A stretch of DNA of 64,000 nt. Source: Leucobacter musarum subsp. musarum (GTDB lineage Bacteria; Actinomycetota; Actinomycetes; Actinomycetales; Microbacteriaceae). The notes under the pieces were generated by a model, which was given only the letters and a program-made list of their open reading frames with translations, had not been told where the DNA came from and did no database searches. Below are positions 9,764 to 18,100 of the stretch, one piece after another. Both the position numbers and the translations under genes were made by a program. Positions within the stretch are counted from its first letter, which is position 1. The number at the start of each line of letters is the position of its first letter. Location of the stretch: assembly GCF_001273845.1 (NCBI RefSeq), contig NZ_JHBW01000066.1, positions 1 through 64,000 on the forward strand, read 5' to 3'.

Positions 9764-11026
9764 ATGACGAACTCAGCACCGGCATTTCTCCGGAAATTGG
9801 CCCCGAGCATCTACGGGCCATCAGTGCTGTTCTCGCTCGGCGAGTACGCGATCCTGCCGCTCGTGCCCGTCATCGCCGTGCAGATGGGTGCCGGCATTGG
9901 GCTCGCGGGCGTGATCGCATCAGCCGCGGTCGTGGGCCAGGTGCTCGGCAACCTGCCCGCGAGCTGGGTGGTCGCGCGAGCGGGGGAGCGCACCGCGATG
10001 CTGATCGCCGCGGGCGTCGCGCTGCTCGGAGCGCTCGGGATCGCCTTCGCGCCCAGCCCCGCCGTGCTGGGGCTGGCTGTGTTCATCATCGGCTTCGCCG
10101 GTGCTGCGTTCGGGCTCGCCCGCCACTCGTTCATGACGAACCGGGTGCCGATCGCGTTTCGGGCCCGCGCGCTCTCGCTGCTCGGTGGCACCAACCGCCT
10201 CGGTCGATTCGCCGGGCCGTTCGCCGCCGCGGGGCTGATCGCGCTCACGACTGATCATGAATCGCCGGTGTGGGCATTCGTCGGCTGCCTGATCCTCGCT
10301 GCCGCGCTCGTCGCTTTCGCGCCCGACCCCGAACGCATCGTCGTCGCGACGCCGCCCCAGTTCACGGATACGGGATCTCTGCCGGCGCCTCCGCGTGATG
10401 GCGTGTGGGGAGCAATGCGCGACGGCGGGGCAGGGCTGCTGCGTGTGGGAGGCGCCTCCGCGATTCTTGCGGGCATGCGTTCGATCCGCGACGTGCTGCT
10501 GCCGCTGTGGGGTGTTTCGATCGGGCTCGACGCCACGCAGGTGGCGCTCGTCGTGGGCATCTCGGGCACGGTCGACTTCGCACTGTTTTACACGAGCGGC
10601 CAGGTCATGGATCGCTACGGGCGTCTGTGGGCGAGCTTGCCCGCCATGATCGTGATGGCCGTCGGGTTCGGTGTGCTGTCGATTAGCCACGACTTGCCGG
10701 GTGCTGGATACTGGCTGCTCGCGGTTGCCATCGTTGTCGGGCTCGGTAACGGGCTTTCCAGCGGTATCAATATGACGCTCGGCGCCGACCTCGCTCCGCA
10801 GGGGAATCCCGCCCCGTTTCTCGCTGCCTGGCGCACCCTCACCGATTTCGGCGGTGCGGTCGCGCCGCTCGCGATCTCGGGTATCGCGGTCGCGTCGCTG
10901 CCGCTCGCGAGTGGCGCTGCCGGAGTGCTTGCGGTACTCGGAGCGATGGGATTCGCGAGGTGGATCCCGCGCTATATTCCGCACACGCGCGGCGGGCGCG
11001 GCCAGAGCGAGCCCACCGGCAAGTGA
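9764..11026 (+). CDS. MFS transporter
   Basis: A 420-residue membrane protein with about twelve hydrophobic helices in two halves, separated by a hydrophilic loop near residues 195-230. It includes the MFS-type loop WVVARAGERTAML after the second helix and a repeat of this motif in the second half (GQVMDRYGRLWAS). The ATG at 9764 follows GGAA. It probably exports a small molecule by proton antiport; the substrate is not identifiable. A hairpin follows at 11029-11068. Confidence 0.88.
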   Translation: MTNSAPAFLRKLAPSIYGPSVLFSLGEYAILPLVPVIAVQMGAGIGLAGVIASAAVVGQVLGNLPASWVVARAGERTAMLIAAGVALLGALGIAFAPSPAVLGLAVFIIGFAGAAFGLARHSFMTNRVPIAFRARALSLLGGTNRLGRFAGPFAAAGLIALTTDHESPVWAFVGCLILAAALVAFAPDPERIVVATPPQFTDTGSLPAPPRDGVWGAMRDGGAGLLRVGGASAILAGMRSIRDVLLPLWGVSIGLDATQVALVVGISGTVDFALFYTSGQVMDRYGRLWASLPAMIVMAVGFGVLSISHDLPGAGYWLLAVAIVVGLGNGLSSGINMTLGADLAPQGNPAPFLAAWRTLTDFGGAVAPLAISGIAVASLPLASGAAGVLAVLGAMGFARWIPRYIPHTRGGRGQSEPTGK

Positions 11027-11028
11027 CG

Positions 11029-11068
11029 CTCAGGCGCGGTGGGGGTCGATGACCACGCCGCGCCTGAG
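11029..11068. terminator. Hairpin after MFS gene
   Basis: CTCAGGCGCGG (11029-11039) pairs perfectly with CCGCGCCTGAG (11058-11068), with further partial pairing inside the 18-base loop. It starts 3 bases after the MFS stop codon. No T-run follows. Confidence 0.6.
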
Positions 11069-11186
11069 GACTGCTCGGATGCGCGCTTTGTAGACTGGGC
11101 GCAGCTCGTCGCGCATCATCGCGCGGCTCCCGCGCGGCGTGCCGTGCGGGCTCGTCCCAGCATCGACCGAAGGAACCACGCGCACC

Positions 11187-12371
11187 GTGAGTACCCCAGA
11201 AGGCCCGGCACCGCTTCGCATCCTCATCGGCTGCGATACCTTCCTGCCCGATGTGAACGGCGCGGCCCGCTTCGCCGAGCGCCTCGCGGCCGGCCTCGTG
11301 CAGCGGGGGCACGATGTGCACGTCGTCGCTCCCTCGAAACGCCACAATCGCACGGGATCGTTCGCCGAGACCATCGAGGGCGAGCAGATGACGGTGCATC
11401 GCTGGGCGAGCTGGCGGTGGTACCCGCACGACTGGCTGCGCTTCGTGCTGCCGTGGCGGGCACGCGGCTACGCTCGCAAACTGCTTGACCGGGTGCGTCC
11501 CGACGTGATCCACATTCAGTCGCACATTGTGATCGGGCGCGCGCTCGCCATCGAGGGGTCGAAGCGCGGCATCCGCATCGTAGCGACGAACCATGTCATG
11601 CCCGAAAACGTGCTCGACTTCACCCTGCTGCCCGAGAAGGCGAAGCGCCTGTTCGTGCGCTGGGGCTGGAACGCCGCCGACCGTGTGCTGCGCCTCGCCT
11701 CGGCAGTGACGACGCCGACCCGCCGCGCTGCCGACTTCCTCGAGCGCAGCACGCACCGCCGCGGGGTGCTGCCGGTGAGCTGCGGGCTGCGCGCTTCGAA
11801 CTACACAGCGGATCTCACCCCGCGCACCGCCAACCGACTCGTGTTCGTGGGGCGCGTCACGCTCGAGAAGGAGATCGATGTGATTCTCCGCGCGATCCCG
11901 CGCCTCGATGCCGAGCTCGACGTGCACTTCACTGTCGTCGGAGACGGCGATCAGCGGAAGAATCTCGAAAAGCTCGCGGCCGATTTGGGGATCGCCGATC
12001 GGGTGGAGTTCACCGGTCGTGTCACCGATGAGCAGTTGCGAGCGCACCTCACCCACGCCAGCATCTTCACCATCGCATCGATCGCCGAATTGCAGTCGAT
12101 CGCGACGATGGAAGCGATGGCTTCTGGTCTACCCATTGTCGCGGCCAACGCGATGGCGCTGCCGCACCTCGTGCACGATGGAGAGAACGGCTATCTCTTC
12201 CAGCCGGGCAATGATCGTGAGCTCGCGAGTCGCATCCGCCGCATTCTGGCGCTCTCACCCGACGACTACCGCACGATGCAGCAGGCCTCGCTCGACGCCG
12301 TGCAGGTGCACGACATCGATCGCACCCTCGACACGTTCGAGGGCCTGTACCGCGGCGACGCTCGGGCCTAA
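11187..12371 (+). CDS. GT4-family glycosyltransferase
   Basis: A 394-residue glycosyltransferase of the GT-B fold, family 4. The N-terminal domain opens LRILIGCDTFLPDVNGAARFAERLAAGL, the pattern seen in PimB/MgtA-like mannosyl- and glucosyltransferases; the C-terminal nucleotide-sugar domain has RLVFVGRVTLEKEID, FTGRVTDEQLRAHL and the E-x7-E motif region (AELQSIATMEAMASGLPIVA). It likely transfers a hexose to a lipid or cell-envelope acceptor at the inner membrane face. The GTG start at 11187 follows AGGA at 11171-11174. It is two bases ahead of a second GT4 gene, so both are in one operon. Confidence 0.9.
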   Translation: MSTPEGPAPLRILIGCDTFLPDVNGAARFAERLAAGLVQRGHDVHVVAPSKRHNRTGSFAETIEGEQMTVHRWASWRWYPHDWLRFVLPWRARGYARKLLDRVRPDVIHIQSHIVIGRALAIEGSKRGIRIVATNHVMPENVLDFTLLPEKAKRLFVRWGWNAADRVLRLASAVTTPTRRAADFLERSTHRRGVLPVSCGLRASNYTADLTPRTANRLVFVGRVTLEKEIDVILRAIPRLDAELDVHFTVVGDGDQRKNLEKLAADLGIADRVEFTGRVTDEQLRAHLTHASIFTIASIAELQSIATMEAMASGLPIVAANAMALPHLVHDGENGYLFQPGNDRELASRIRRILALSPDDYRTMQQASLDAVQVHDIDRTLDTFEGLYRGDARA

Positions 12372-12373
12372 CC

Positions 12374-13594
12374 GTGCACGTACTTATCGTCACCGACCAG
12401 CACGCCGAGTCGCTCGGTGGGGTGCAGGTGGCGATTCGGTTGCAGCGGCGCGCGCTCGAGCGGCAGGGGCACCGGGTCACGATCGCGGCTCCGGCGCTGC
12501 ATCGCGCGGGCTATGTGACATCGGCGCAGGATCGCCGGGCCTACATCGACTTGCCGTCGCGGGCGATCACCGCAGATCGCGAATACGGCATCTCGTGGCC
12601 CGGGCGTCGCACGGATCGGTTTCTGGCGCGGGCACTCGCAGCGTTGCCTCCGGTCGATCTCGTGCACGTTCAGGGTGACTTCTGGGGCGCTCTGATCGGT
12701 ATCCGTGCGGCGCGCGGGCTCGGAGTACCGATCGTGCACACCATGCACAACCACGTCGACGCAGGCACGCGCGCGGTGACGCCGCTCGCACCCGTGGCGT
12801 TCGCCGGACTGCGCGGGTGGCGTGCGCTCGCACTCGGGCGGCCCCGAGGGGCCGTTTCGCCGGCGTCTCGAGGCGCCTGGCGCTACCTTGCCGAGATCGC
12901 CGCCGAGGCCGCGATCGTCACGGCGCCGTCGCAGCACTTCGCCGACGAACTCGTTGCACACGGCGTTGCCGAGACCGTGCGGGTGACGGCGGGCGGTGTC
13001 GACGATGACGTGATCGCGGAGACCCGGGAACGGTCGCGTTCGCTGCGCAGCAGACCGAAGCTCGTGTGGCTCGGACGCATGAGCCACGAGAAGCGTGTGC
13101 TCGAGTTCATCGAAGCGATCGCGGCCTCAGCGATTGACGCTGATATCGCCTTGCACGGTGCCGGATTGCTGCTGCCGCGCGTGCAGCAGCGCATCGCCGA
13201 TCTGGGGCTTGCCGATCGCGTCACGATTCCCGGGCCCGTGCCGTATGCAGAGGCGCTCGCTGCGATCCGTGATGCGGACGCGTTGGTGCAAACCTCGGTC
13301 GGCTTTGAAACTCAGGGGCTCACCCCCTATGAAGCCGCGGCGCTCGGTACGCCCACGATCTTCTGCGACCCCAACATCGCGCAGGATGTCGCGGTGATTC
13401 CGCAGTGGTTGGTGGCCGACCGCAGCGTGAACGCGCTGGCCGCGACACTGCGCGAGGCGGTTGCGGCACTCGCCGACGCGATCGACGGAGAGACGCTCCG
13501 GGTCTCGGTCGAGACGTCGGCGCGCTTCGTGCAGTCGGCGCGGAGCGAGGAGATGCTCGCGGTGTATGCAGACGCGCTCGATCAGCGGGGCTGA
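12374..13594 (+). CDS. GT4-family glycosyltransferase
   Basis: A 406-residue GT-B glycosyltransferase. It starts MHVLIVTDQHAESLGGVQVAI, has a nucleotide-binding C-terminal domain (PKLVWLGRMSHEKRVLEFIEAI, IPGPVPYAEALAAI) and a shortened donor motif (FETQGLTPYEAAALGTPTIF). The GTG start lies two bases after the stop of the preceding glycosyltransferase, so the two are co-translated and may act in sequence on one glycolipid or polysaccharide. Donor and acceptor are unknown. A strong terminator hairpin follows. Confidence 0.88.
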   Translation: MHVLIVTDQHAESLGGVQVAIRLQRRALERQGHRVTIAAPALHRAGYVTSAQDRRAYIDLPSRAITADREYGISWPGRRTDRFLARALAALPPVDLVHVQGDFWGALIGIRAARGLGVPIVHTMHNHVDAGTRAVTPLAPVAFAGLRGWRALALGRPRGAVSPASRGAWRYLAEIAAEAAIVTAPSQHFADELVAHGVAETVRVTAGGVDDDVIAETRERSRSLRSRPKLVWLGRMSHEKRVLEFIEAIAASAIDADIALHGAGLLLPRVQQRIADLGLADRVTIPGPVPYAEALAAIRDADALVQTSVGFETQGLTPYEAAALGTPTIFCDPNIAQDVAVIPQWLVADRSVNALAATLREAVAALADAIDGETLRVSVETSARFVQSARSEEMLAVYADALDQRG

Positions 13595-13640
13595 GGCGCA
13601 GCTCTGCGCGCTTCGCCACTGGCCGACGTCACGCACACAC

Positions 13641-13678
13641 GCGAGAGGCCCGCTCCCTCATGGGCGCGGGCCTCTCGC
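13641..13678. terminator. Bidirectional terminator between convergent genes
   Basis: A perfect 13-bp stem, GCGAGAGGCCCGC (13641-13653) with GCGGGCCTCTCGC (13666-13678), loop of 12 bases. It sits between the convergent glycosyltransferase and CHAP-like genes. Confidence 0.82.
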
Positions 13679-13704
13679 GAAATCGTCGGTGGTGTTCTGC
13701 CGAC

Positions 13705-14343
13705 TTAGAAGCGCCACACGGCGGCGGTGAAGCCTGCCGGGGGAGCCGGGGTCCAGTTGGTCTCTTCGGTCACGAGACCGGAGCCGCCGGGGCTGTTCGA
13801 CTGCACGATATCGAACGTGCCGTCGTCGTTTACCGCGGTGATCAGCACGGTGTGCACGCCGGTGACCCACGAGGTGGGGGATGAGGTGTACTCGTACTGG
13901 ATGATGTCGCCCGCGTCAGCGTCGGCGAGCGTCATGCGGGTGGCGCCCTTGTAGTTGTTGACGGGGTCGCCGCTGCCGGTCCATGCGGCACCGCCGGCGA
14001 GCAGCCAGCGCTGTGCCGACATGATGCACTCTCCCGGAGCGCTCCAGCCGGTGGGGCGGCTCGTGCCGACCTCGCTCTTGGCGAGCGCGATGGCGGCCTT
14101 GACGTCGTAGTTGTGGGGAACCTTCGAGACCTCTTCGATCTCGAGGACCGAATCGATCGAGGTGCCGGCCAGTGCCTCAGCGGTGGTGTCGAGTTGCTGC
14201 GACACTGCGGTGGCGGGCTGGACGGAAGCGGCGGGGGAGGAGAAGTCCTCAAGAGGCGCGTCGGCTACCGCGGGTGCTGCGCCGAGGGCGAAGGTAACCG
14301 TAGATACCAGGCCGACAACGAACGCCTTGGCAGATAAATTCAC
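13705..14343 (-). CDS. Secreted CHAP-like cysteine amidase/peptidase
   Basis: A 212-residue exported protein. A Sec signal peptide covers residues 1-28 (hydrophobic core FVVGLVSTVTFALG, AVADA cleavage region). A Ser/Ala/Thr-rich segment precedes a C-terminal domain of about 115 residues with the order expected of CHAP/NlpC-like hydrolases: C106 (PGECIMSAQRWL), H164 (GVHTVLITAV) and N183 (IVQSNSPGG). It probably cleaves peptidoglycan or modifies the cell wall; the family call is moderate since it rests on triad order only. The GTG start at 14343 follows CCGGAG at the right spacing. The 5' leader is short and begins with a very stable hairpin. Confidence 0.72.
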   Translation of the reverse strand: MNLSAKAFVVGLVSTVTFALGAAPAVADAPLEDFSSPAASVQPATAVSQQLDTTAEALAGTSIDSVLEIEEVSKVPHNYDVKAAIALAKSEVGTSRPTGWSAPGECIMSAQRWLLAGGAAWTGSGDPVNNYKGATRMTLADADAGDIIQYEYTSSPTSWVTGVHTVLITAVNDDGTFDIVQSNSPGGSGLVTEETNWTPAPPAGFTAAVWRF

Positions 14344-14372
14344 TCGTAAAACTCCGGACTTTCCAACAAAAA

Positions 14373-14395
14373 GCGCCGGGCGGTGGCCCGTGCGC
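14373..14395 (-). promoter_or_regulatory. Terminator-like hairpin at the 5' end of the CHAP-gene mRNA
   Basis: Read on the minus strand, GCGC-A-CGGGC-CACC-GCCCG-GCGC forms nine G-C pairs with one bulged A and a four-base loop, followed directly by TTTTT (14368-14372). The predicted transcription start is only 1 base upstream, so the transcript would open with this hairpin. It could stabilise the mRNA or terminate early transcription. Confidence 0.65.
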
Positions 14396-14402
14396 CTCAA
14401 CC

Positions 14403-14431
14403 AGTATGCGTTACCTTTCTGTTACTTTCAA
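14403..14431 (-). promoter_or_regulatory. Predicted promoter of the CHAP-like gene
   Basis: Minus-strand -35 TTGAAA (14426-14431) and -10 CATACT (14403-14408) are separated by exactly 17 bases. Transcription would begin near 14396, giving a leader of about 53 bases. Confidence 0.6.
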
Positions 14432-14547
14432 GTTCGGCCACGTTTTCTCAGATCTGCTCAGGGTTCTCACGGGATCACATCCGCCCTGGATGAGGCGCCC
14501 CTCTGTGGCGCGGGCGCGTCGATCGCGACCGCGTAATCGCCTCGGTT

Positions 14548-14575
14548 CTGACCACTGGCGAGAACACGCTAGACT
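14548..14575 (+). promoter_or_regulatory. Predicted tRNA-Ser promoter
   Basis: -35 CTGACC (14548-14553) and -10 TAGACT (14570-14575) with a 16-base spacer end 25 bases before the tRNA. Confidence 0.6.
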
Positions 14576-14600
14576 GGATCGCGCTGGCTTCGGCCAGTAA

Positions 14601-14688
14601 GGAGGATTCGCCTAGCGGCCTATGGCGCACGCCTGGAACGCGTGTTGGGTTCACGCCCTCAGGGGTTCAAATCCCCTATCCTCCGCCA
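14601..14688 (+). tRNA. tRNA-Ser (anticodon GGA)
   Basis: The acceptor stem GGAGGAT (14601-14607) pairs with ATCCTCC (14678-14684). The D arm has GCCTAGCGGCCTATGGC, the anticodon loop reads CTGGAAC with anticodon GGA, a long variable arm typical of serine tRNAs follows, and the T arm is AGGGG-TTCAAAT-CCCCT. G73 and an encoded CCA (14686-14688) end it. Confidence 0.95.
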
Positions 14689-14774
14689 CAACTGAAGGGC
14701 TCGTCGCAATGCGACGGGCCCTTCAGGGTTTCTGCGGCTGGAAGCCGGCGGGCTTTCAGACCCCCGCCCTCGCG

Positions 14775-14835
14775 GAATCGGTGTCACTTTCTGTGGCAAC
14801 AAGCGACGATTTGCCGCAGAAAGTGACACCGATTC
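14775..14835. repeat. Palindromic intergenic repeat, copy 1 (GAATCGGTGTCA type)
   Basis: The arms GAATCGGTGTCACTTTCTG (14775-14793) and its exact reverse complement (14817-14835) are 19 bases with no mismatch. Pairing continues through one G-T wobble and GGCAA/TTGCC, giving a 25-bp stem around an 11-base loop. There is no T-run. Related termini occur at 14900-14970, 43716-43790 and 56721-56793. The 442-base gap 14689-15130 holds this copy, the next copy and an AT-richer segment (15005-15130) that carries the upstream region of the surface-protein gene. Confidence 0.85.
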
Positions 14836-14899
14836 GTCGCGCATGCCGGCGTTGCTGCCGCGACGCCGCTCTGCCGCCGCGATGGCGCTGAGCCACGGC

Positions 14900-14970
14900 G
14901 AATCGGTGTCAAAAAATGCTGCCTGCGGGCCCGAATCGGGCATTTTGACTGCACTTTTTGACACCGATTC
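14900..14970. repeat. Palindromic intergenic repeat, copy 2 (GAATCGGTGTCA type)
   Basis: The arms GAATCGGTGTCAAAAA (14900-14915) and TTTTTGACACCGATTC (14955-14970) are perfect reverse complements of 16 bases. The inside is only partly paired (ATGC/GCAT and an inner GCCCG-AAT-CGGGC hairpin). It shares the first 12 terminal bases with copy 1, 64 bases away, but has a different core, so the termini are conserved and the centre varies. Confidence 0.85.
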
Positions 14971-15130
14971 CGTGCTGTGCAGTAGTGACTCGTCATGCAT
15001 CCGCGACGAGGTGAAAATTCAGATGAAAATTTTCGCATTCACGCGTCACGATTCTCCCGATTCTTAGTGTTAGCTACGGAAGTTCCAGGTTAGAGAAACA
15101 TCTCAATGGTGATTTGGTAAGGAGCATGCG

Positions 15131-18100
15131 ATGTCGAGATTGAAGAAACCACCCGTTCGTAGCAAAGCTTGGGGCCTATTGCCCACTGCCTTGATAAGTG
15201 CGGGAGTGCTCGTTGTGGGGCTGCTCTCTCCCGCTCCGGCTCTTGCCGATGACCTCAGCAAGCCAGATGCTCAGGTCTCGGAGCTCGACTCGAGCAACCC
15301 CACGACGACCGACTCCGATGCCGCTCTTTCCGAAACATCGAATGCGTCGGGCGGCGAGGCAGACGCGTCTGGTTCCTCCGACGCAGCGACGAACGCCTCG
15401 GAGGTTGCAGAGTACGCTCCGGCGGCACGTGCAGAGGCGACCCCTCTTGCGATCGGGGATGGCGTGCTCAATGTCGTGCTCTCACAAGCGACGGGAACCG
15501 AACCGTTCCAAGACAACGACAACCCCGGCAACGACTCGGGTCCGAATAATGACATCGTTCGCACGAATGACTCGGTGACGTACAACGTCAGCGTGCGCTT
15601 TGAAGGATCTGACCACACCAACCCGACGATTTCCTTCGATCTTCCGCGGGGTGAAGAGCTCGTCTCTCTGCCACCGTTCTGCTTGGCCGGGTCAGGAGTC
15701 ACACCTGCGTCGCTCCCCGCACCCTCCGTGCCGGTGACATCGACCAGTTGGACAACTCTGCCGGTGCAATCGGTCACCTGCGTGGTCGACGATCAGACCC
15801 AGGGCACATCGCTTGACTATCGATTCGTCTCGAAGGTCCGACCGGAGGTGCCGAATGGCACGGTACTGGACTCGGTAACCGCGACGGCAACGTCAGCGGA
15901 AGTCGCAGCTCCGGCGGTTTCCAACGCGGTCTCCCACTCCGTTTCCGCGGCGGCGAACTTCGACGTCTCGAAGCGTACGGGAAGCTCCGTCGATAACAGC
16001 GGGCCGCTCGTACAGTACTTTCTTCCGTGCTCCTGGGATGCAGACCGATTGTGCGCATATTTGGAATTCCCATTGACGATGGAGGCTCCTGCAGGTGGAA
16101 AAGGTATTAGTCCGCTGGCTTCGCCCATCGTCGTGACCGAAGATCTGCGTCCTGATTCATTCTTTGGTGCCGGTACGACGACGTCAGCTGCATGGCTTTC
16201 TGCAGGAACCGAAGCTCTGGACAAGTACGCGCCGAGAATTCGCACCTGCTCTGGAATTCAGAACATCTACGGTTCGATTCCCGGCATGAAGCTGGGCACC
16301 ACGGTGAACTCAGTTCGAGATAGCGGTGTCGCAACGTGCTCGCAGGCCGAACTGGGAACTCCCGTCGACATCACTTTCACCAACACGGATACAACGGGTT
16401 ACACCGTGCCTTCCACCACGCTCGACGGCACTCCTTTGCCGGCGAATACCGGGTACGTATTGTCAACGGCGGTAGCGATTGAAGTGCCGATGGACGCTGT
16501 TCAGGACCTCGGTGAGCATATTGGTGACTCCTACACGCTCGCCTGGAAGAACACATACTCAGACGTGCAAGCCACCGCGATTGACGGCAGCCCGAACTTA
16601 GGCGAAAAGCCCGAAAACAACGTGAGAACTGGCACAACACGGTTCGAAGTCGGCGCTTCGGGCTTCAACATGTCAAAAGCATTCAGTGGTGTCACGGGGC
16701 AATCAGGGAACACGTTGAGCAACGTCTACACCAACTGGGAGTACGAAGGCTCACCGGGCGCGTCGCGATGGCACGACGGAAACACCGTGGTCCTTCCTGG
16801 CCAAACGCTGCTCAGTAACGTGCTGGTCAACCAGGACATCGTTCCGCTGACCGGAACTCAGCAGTCCCGGAGCTTCGTGGCCTGTGACGTGTGGGACAAC
16901 ACGAAGCTAGCAATGCCTGAATCGTTTGAGTTTGCCGGAGCCGCCTACACTCGGGTGCAGATTCCTTCCGCTGGGGCGCCAGCCTGGATCTCCAGCATTG
17001 ACCACGACACCTGGCGGCTCGACACCGATGACTTGAACAATCTAAGTATCGAGTACAGTTACACCGCTCAGCCAGGAAATGGGTCGAATGCGGATTGCGG
17101 TGCCGGTGAATGGGCGTCAAGTCCTGGCGAGGTCGCAGGTGCGTCCGTTGTTGACGGTGTATGGCAGGGCGTCAACCGTGTGCGCTTTTCGTTCAGTACG
17201 GAGGCGGGTCGTACATCACCTCGTTACGGAGTGAACCTCTCGATCGCGATGCGGGTTCTCGAATCTGCTGGCGCAACCGGGACGGTGATTCCGAACTGGG
17301 CGAGCATGCAGTCGCGCGCAGGAGTGCATGATCTCGACGGCGTTCTCGCTGAACCGGACAACATCCGCGTGTCGACCTACGCCGCAGACACGAACTTCGG
17401 CGAGTACGGCGACCGCCTGATCGTGGGCCAAGCGTCTGCGCGCATCAAGAAATTCGTGAAGAATCCTACGACCGAAGAGTTCACGGAGTCCGCGACGCCG
17501 CAGTACACGGCCGGGTCCACGGTCTCTTACCGGCTCAATCCGTCACTGACGGCTGATGCCTCGGTCACTGGTCTGACGCAGAACGTGACCATCGAAGATT
17601 GTCTGCCGAGGTATCAGTCGTTTGTCTCCTCGCAACGCGAGAGCGGAGCGGCAATCGCTCCGATCATCCTGCAGGCCGGTGCGCCTGCAGGCGCAGAAAT
17701 CTCGTGTGCTGACAATCAGACCTATGTGAAGTGGGATCTGGGAGCGCAAGAGATCAACGTCGCGATCGATCCCATCGTCTATGAGGTCGAGGTCGCAGCA
17801 ACCGCGCGCAATGGTGTGTACACGAATACTGCGGTCGTGGCGGCTCCCGGTGACCCGTCGGCGGTCGCCGCGCGTACGTCGACCGCCCAGATTCAGCTCG
17901 TGGTGCCCACCGGTATCAAGATTGCGAAGACCGTCGATAAGCCCAGCGTCGAGTCGAATCGAGAGGGGCTGCAGAACCCCCGATCGTTCGTGTGGACGAT
18001 CGATTTCGTGAATATCGATTCGCCGACGCAGGTTTCGAACGTCGATCTCATCGATGTGCTGCCAGAAAGTGGTCTTCTCGGGAGCGAATTCACCGGAGGG

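Noticed and set aside
14622-14891. Plus-strand frame across tRNA-Ser and the first palindrome
   Set aside because: It begins inside a tRNA gene and includes a palindromic repeat; there is no start signal or protein motif.
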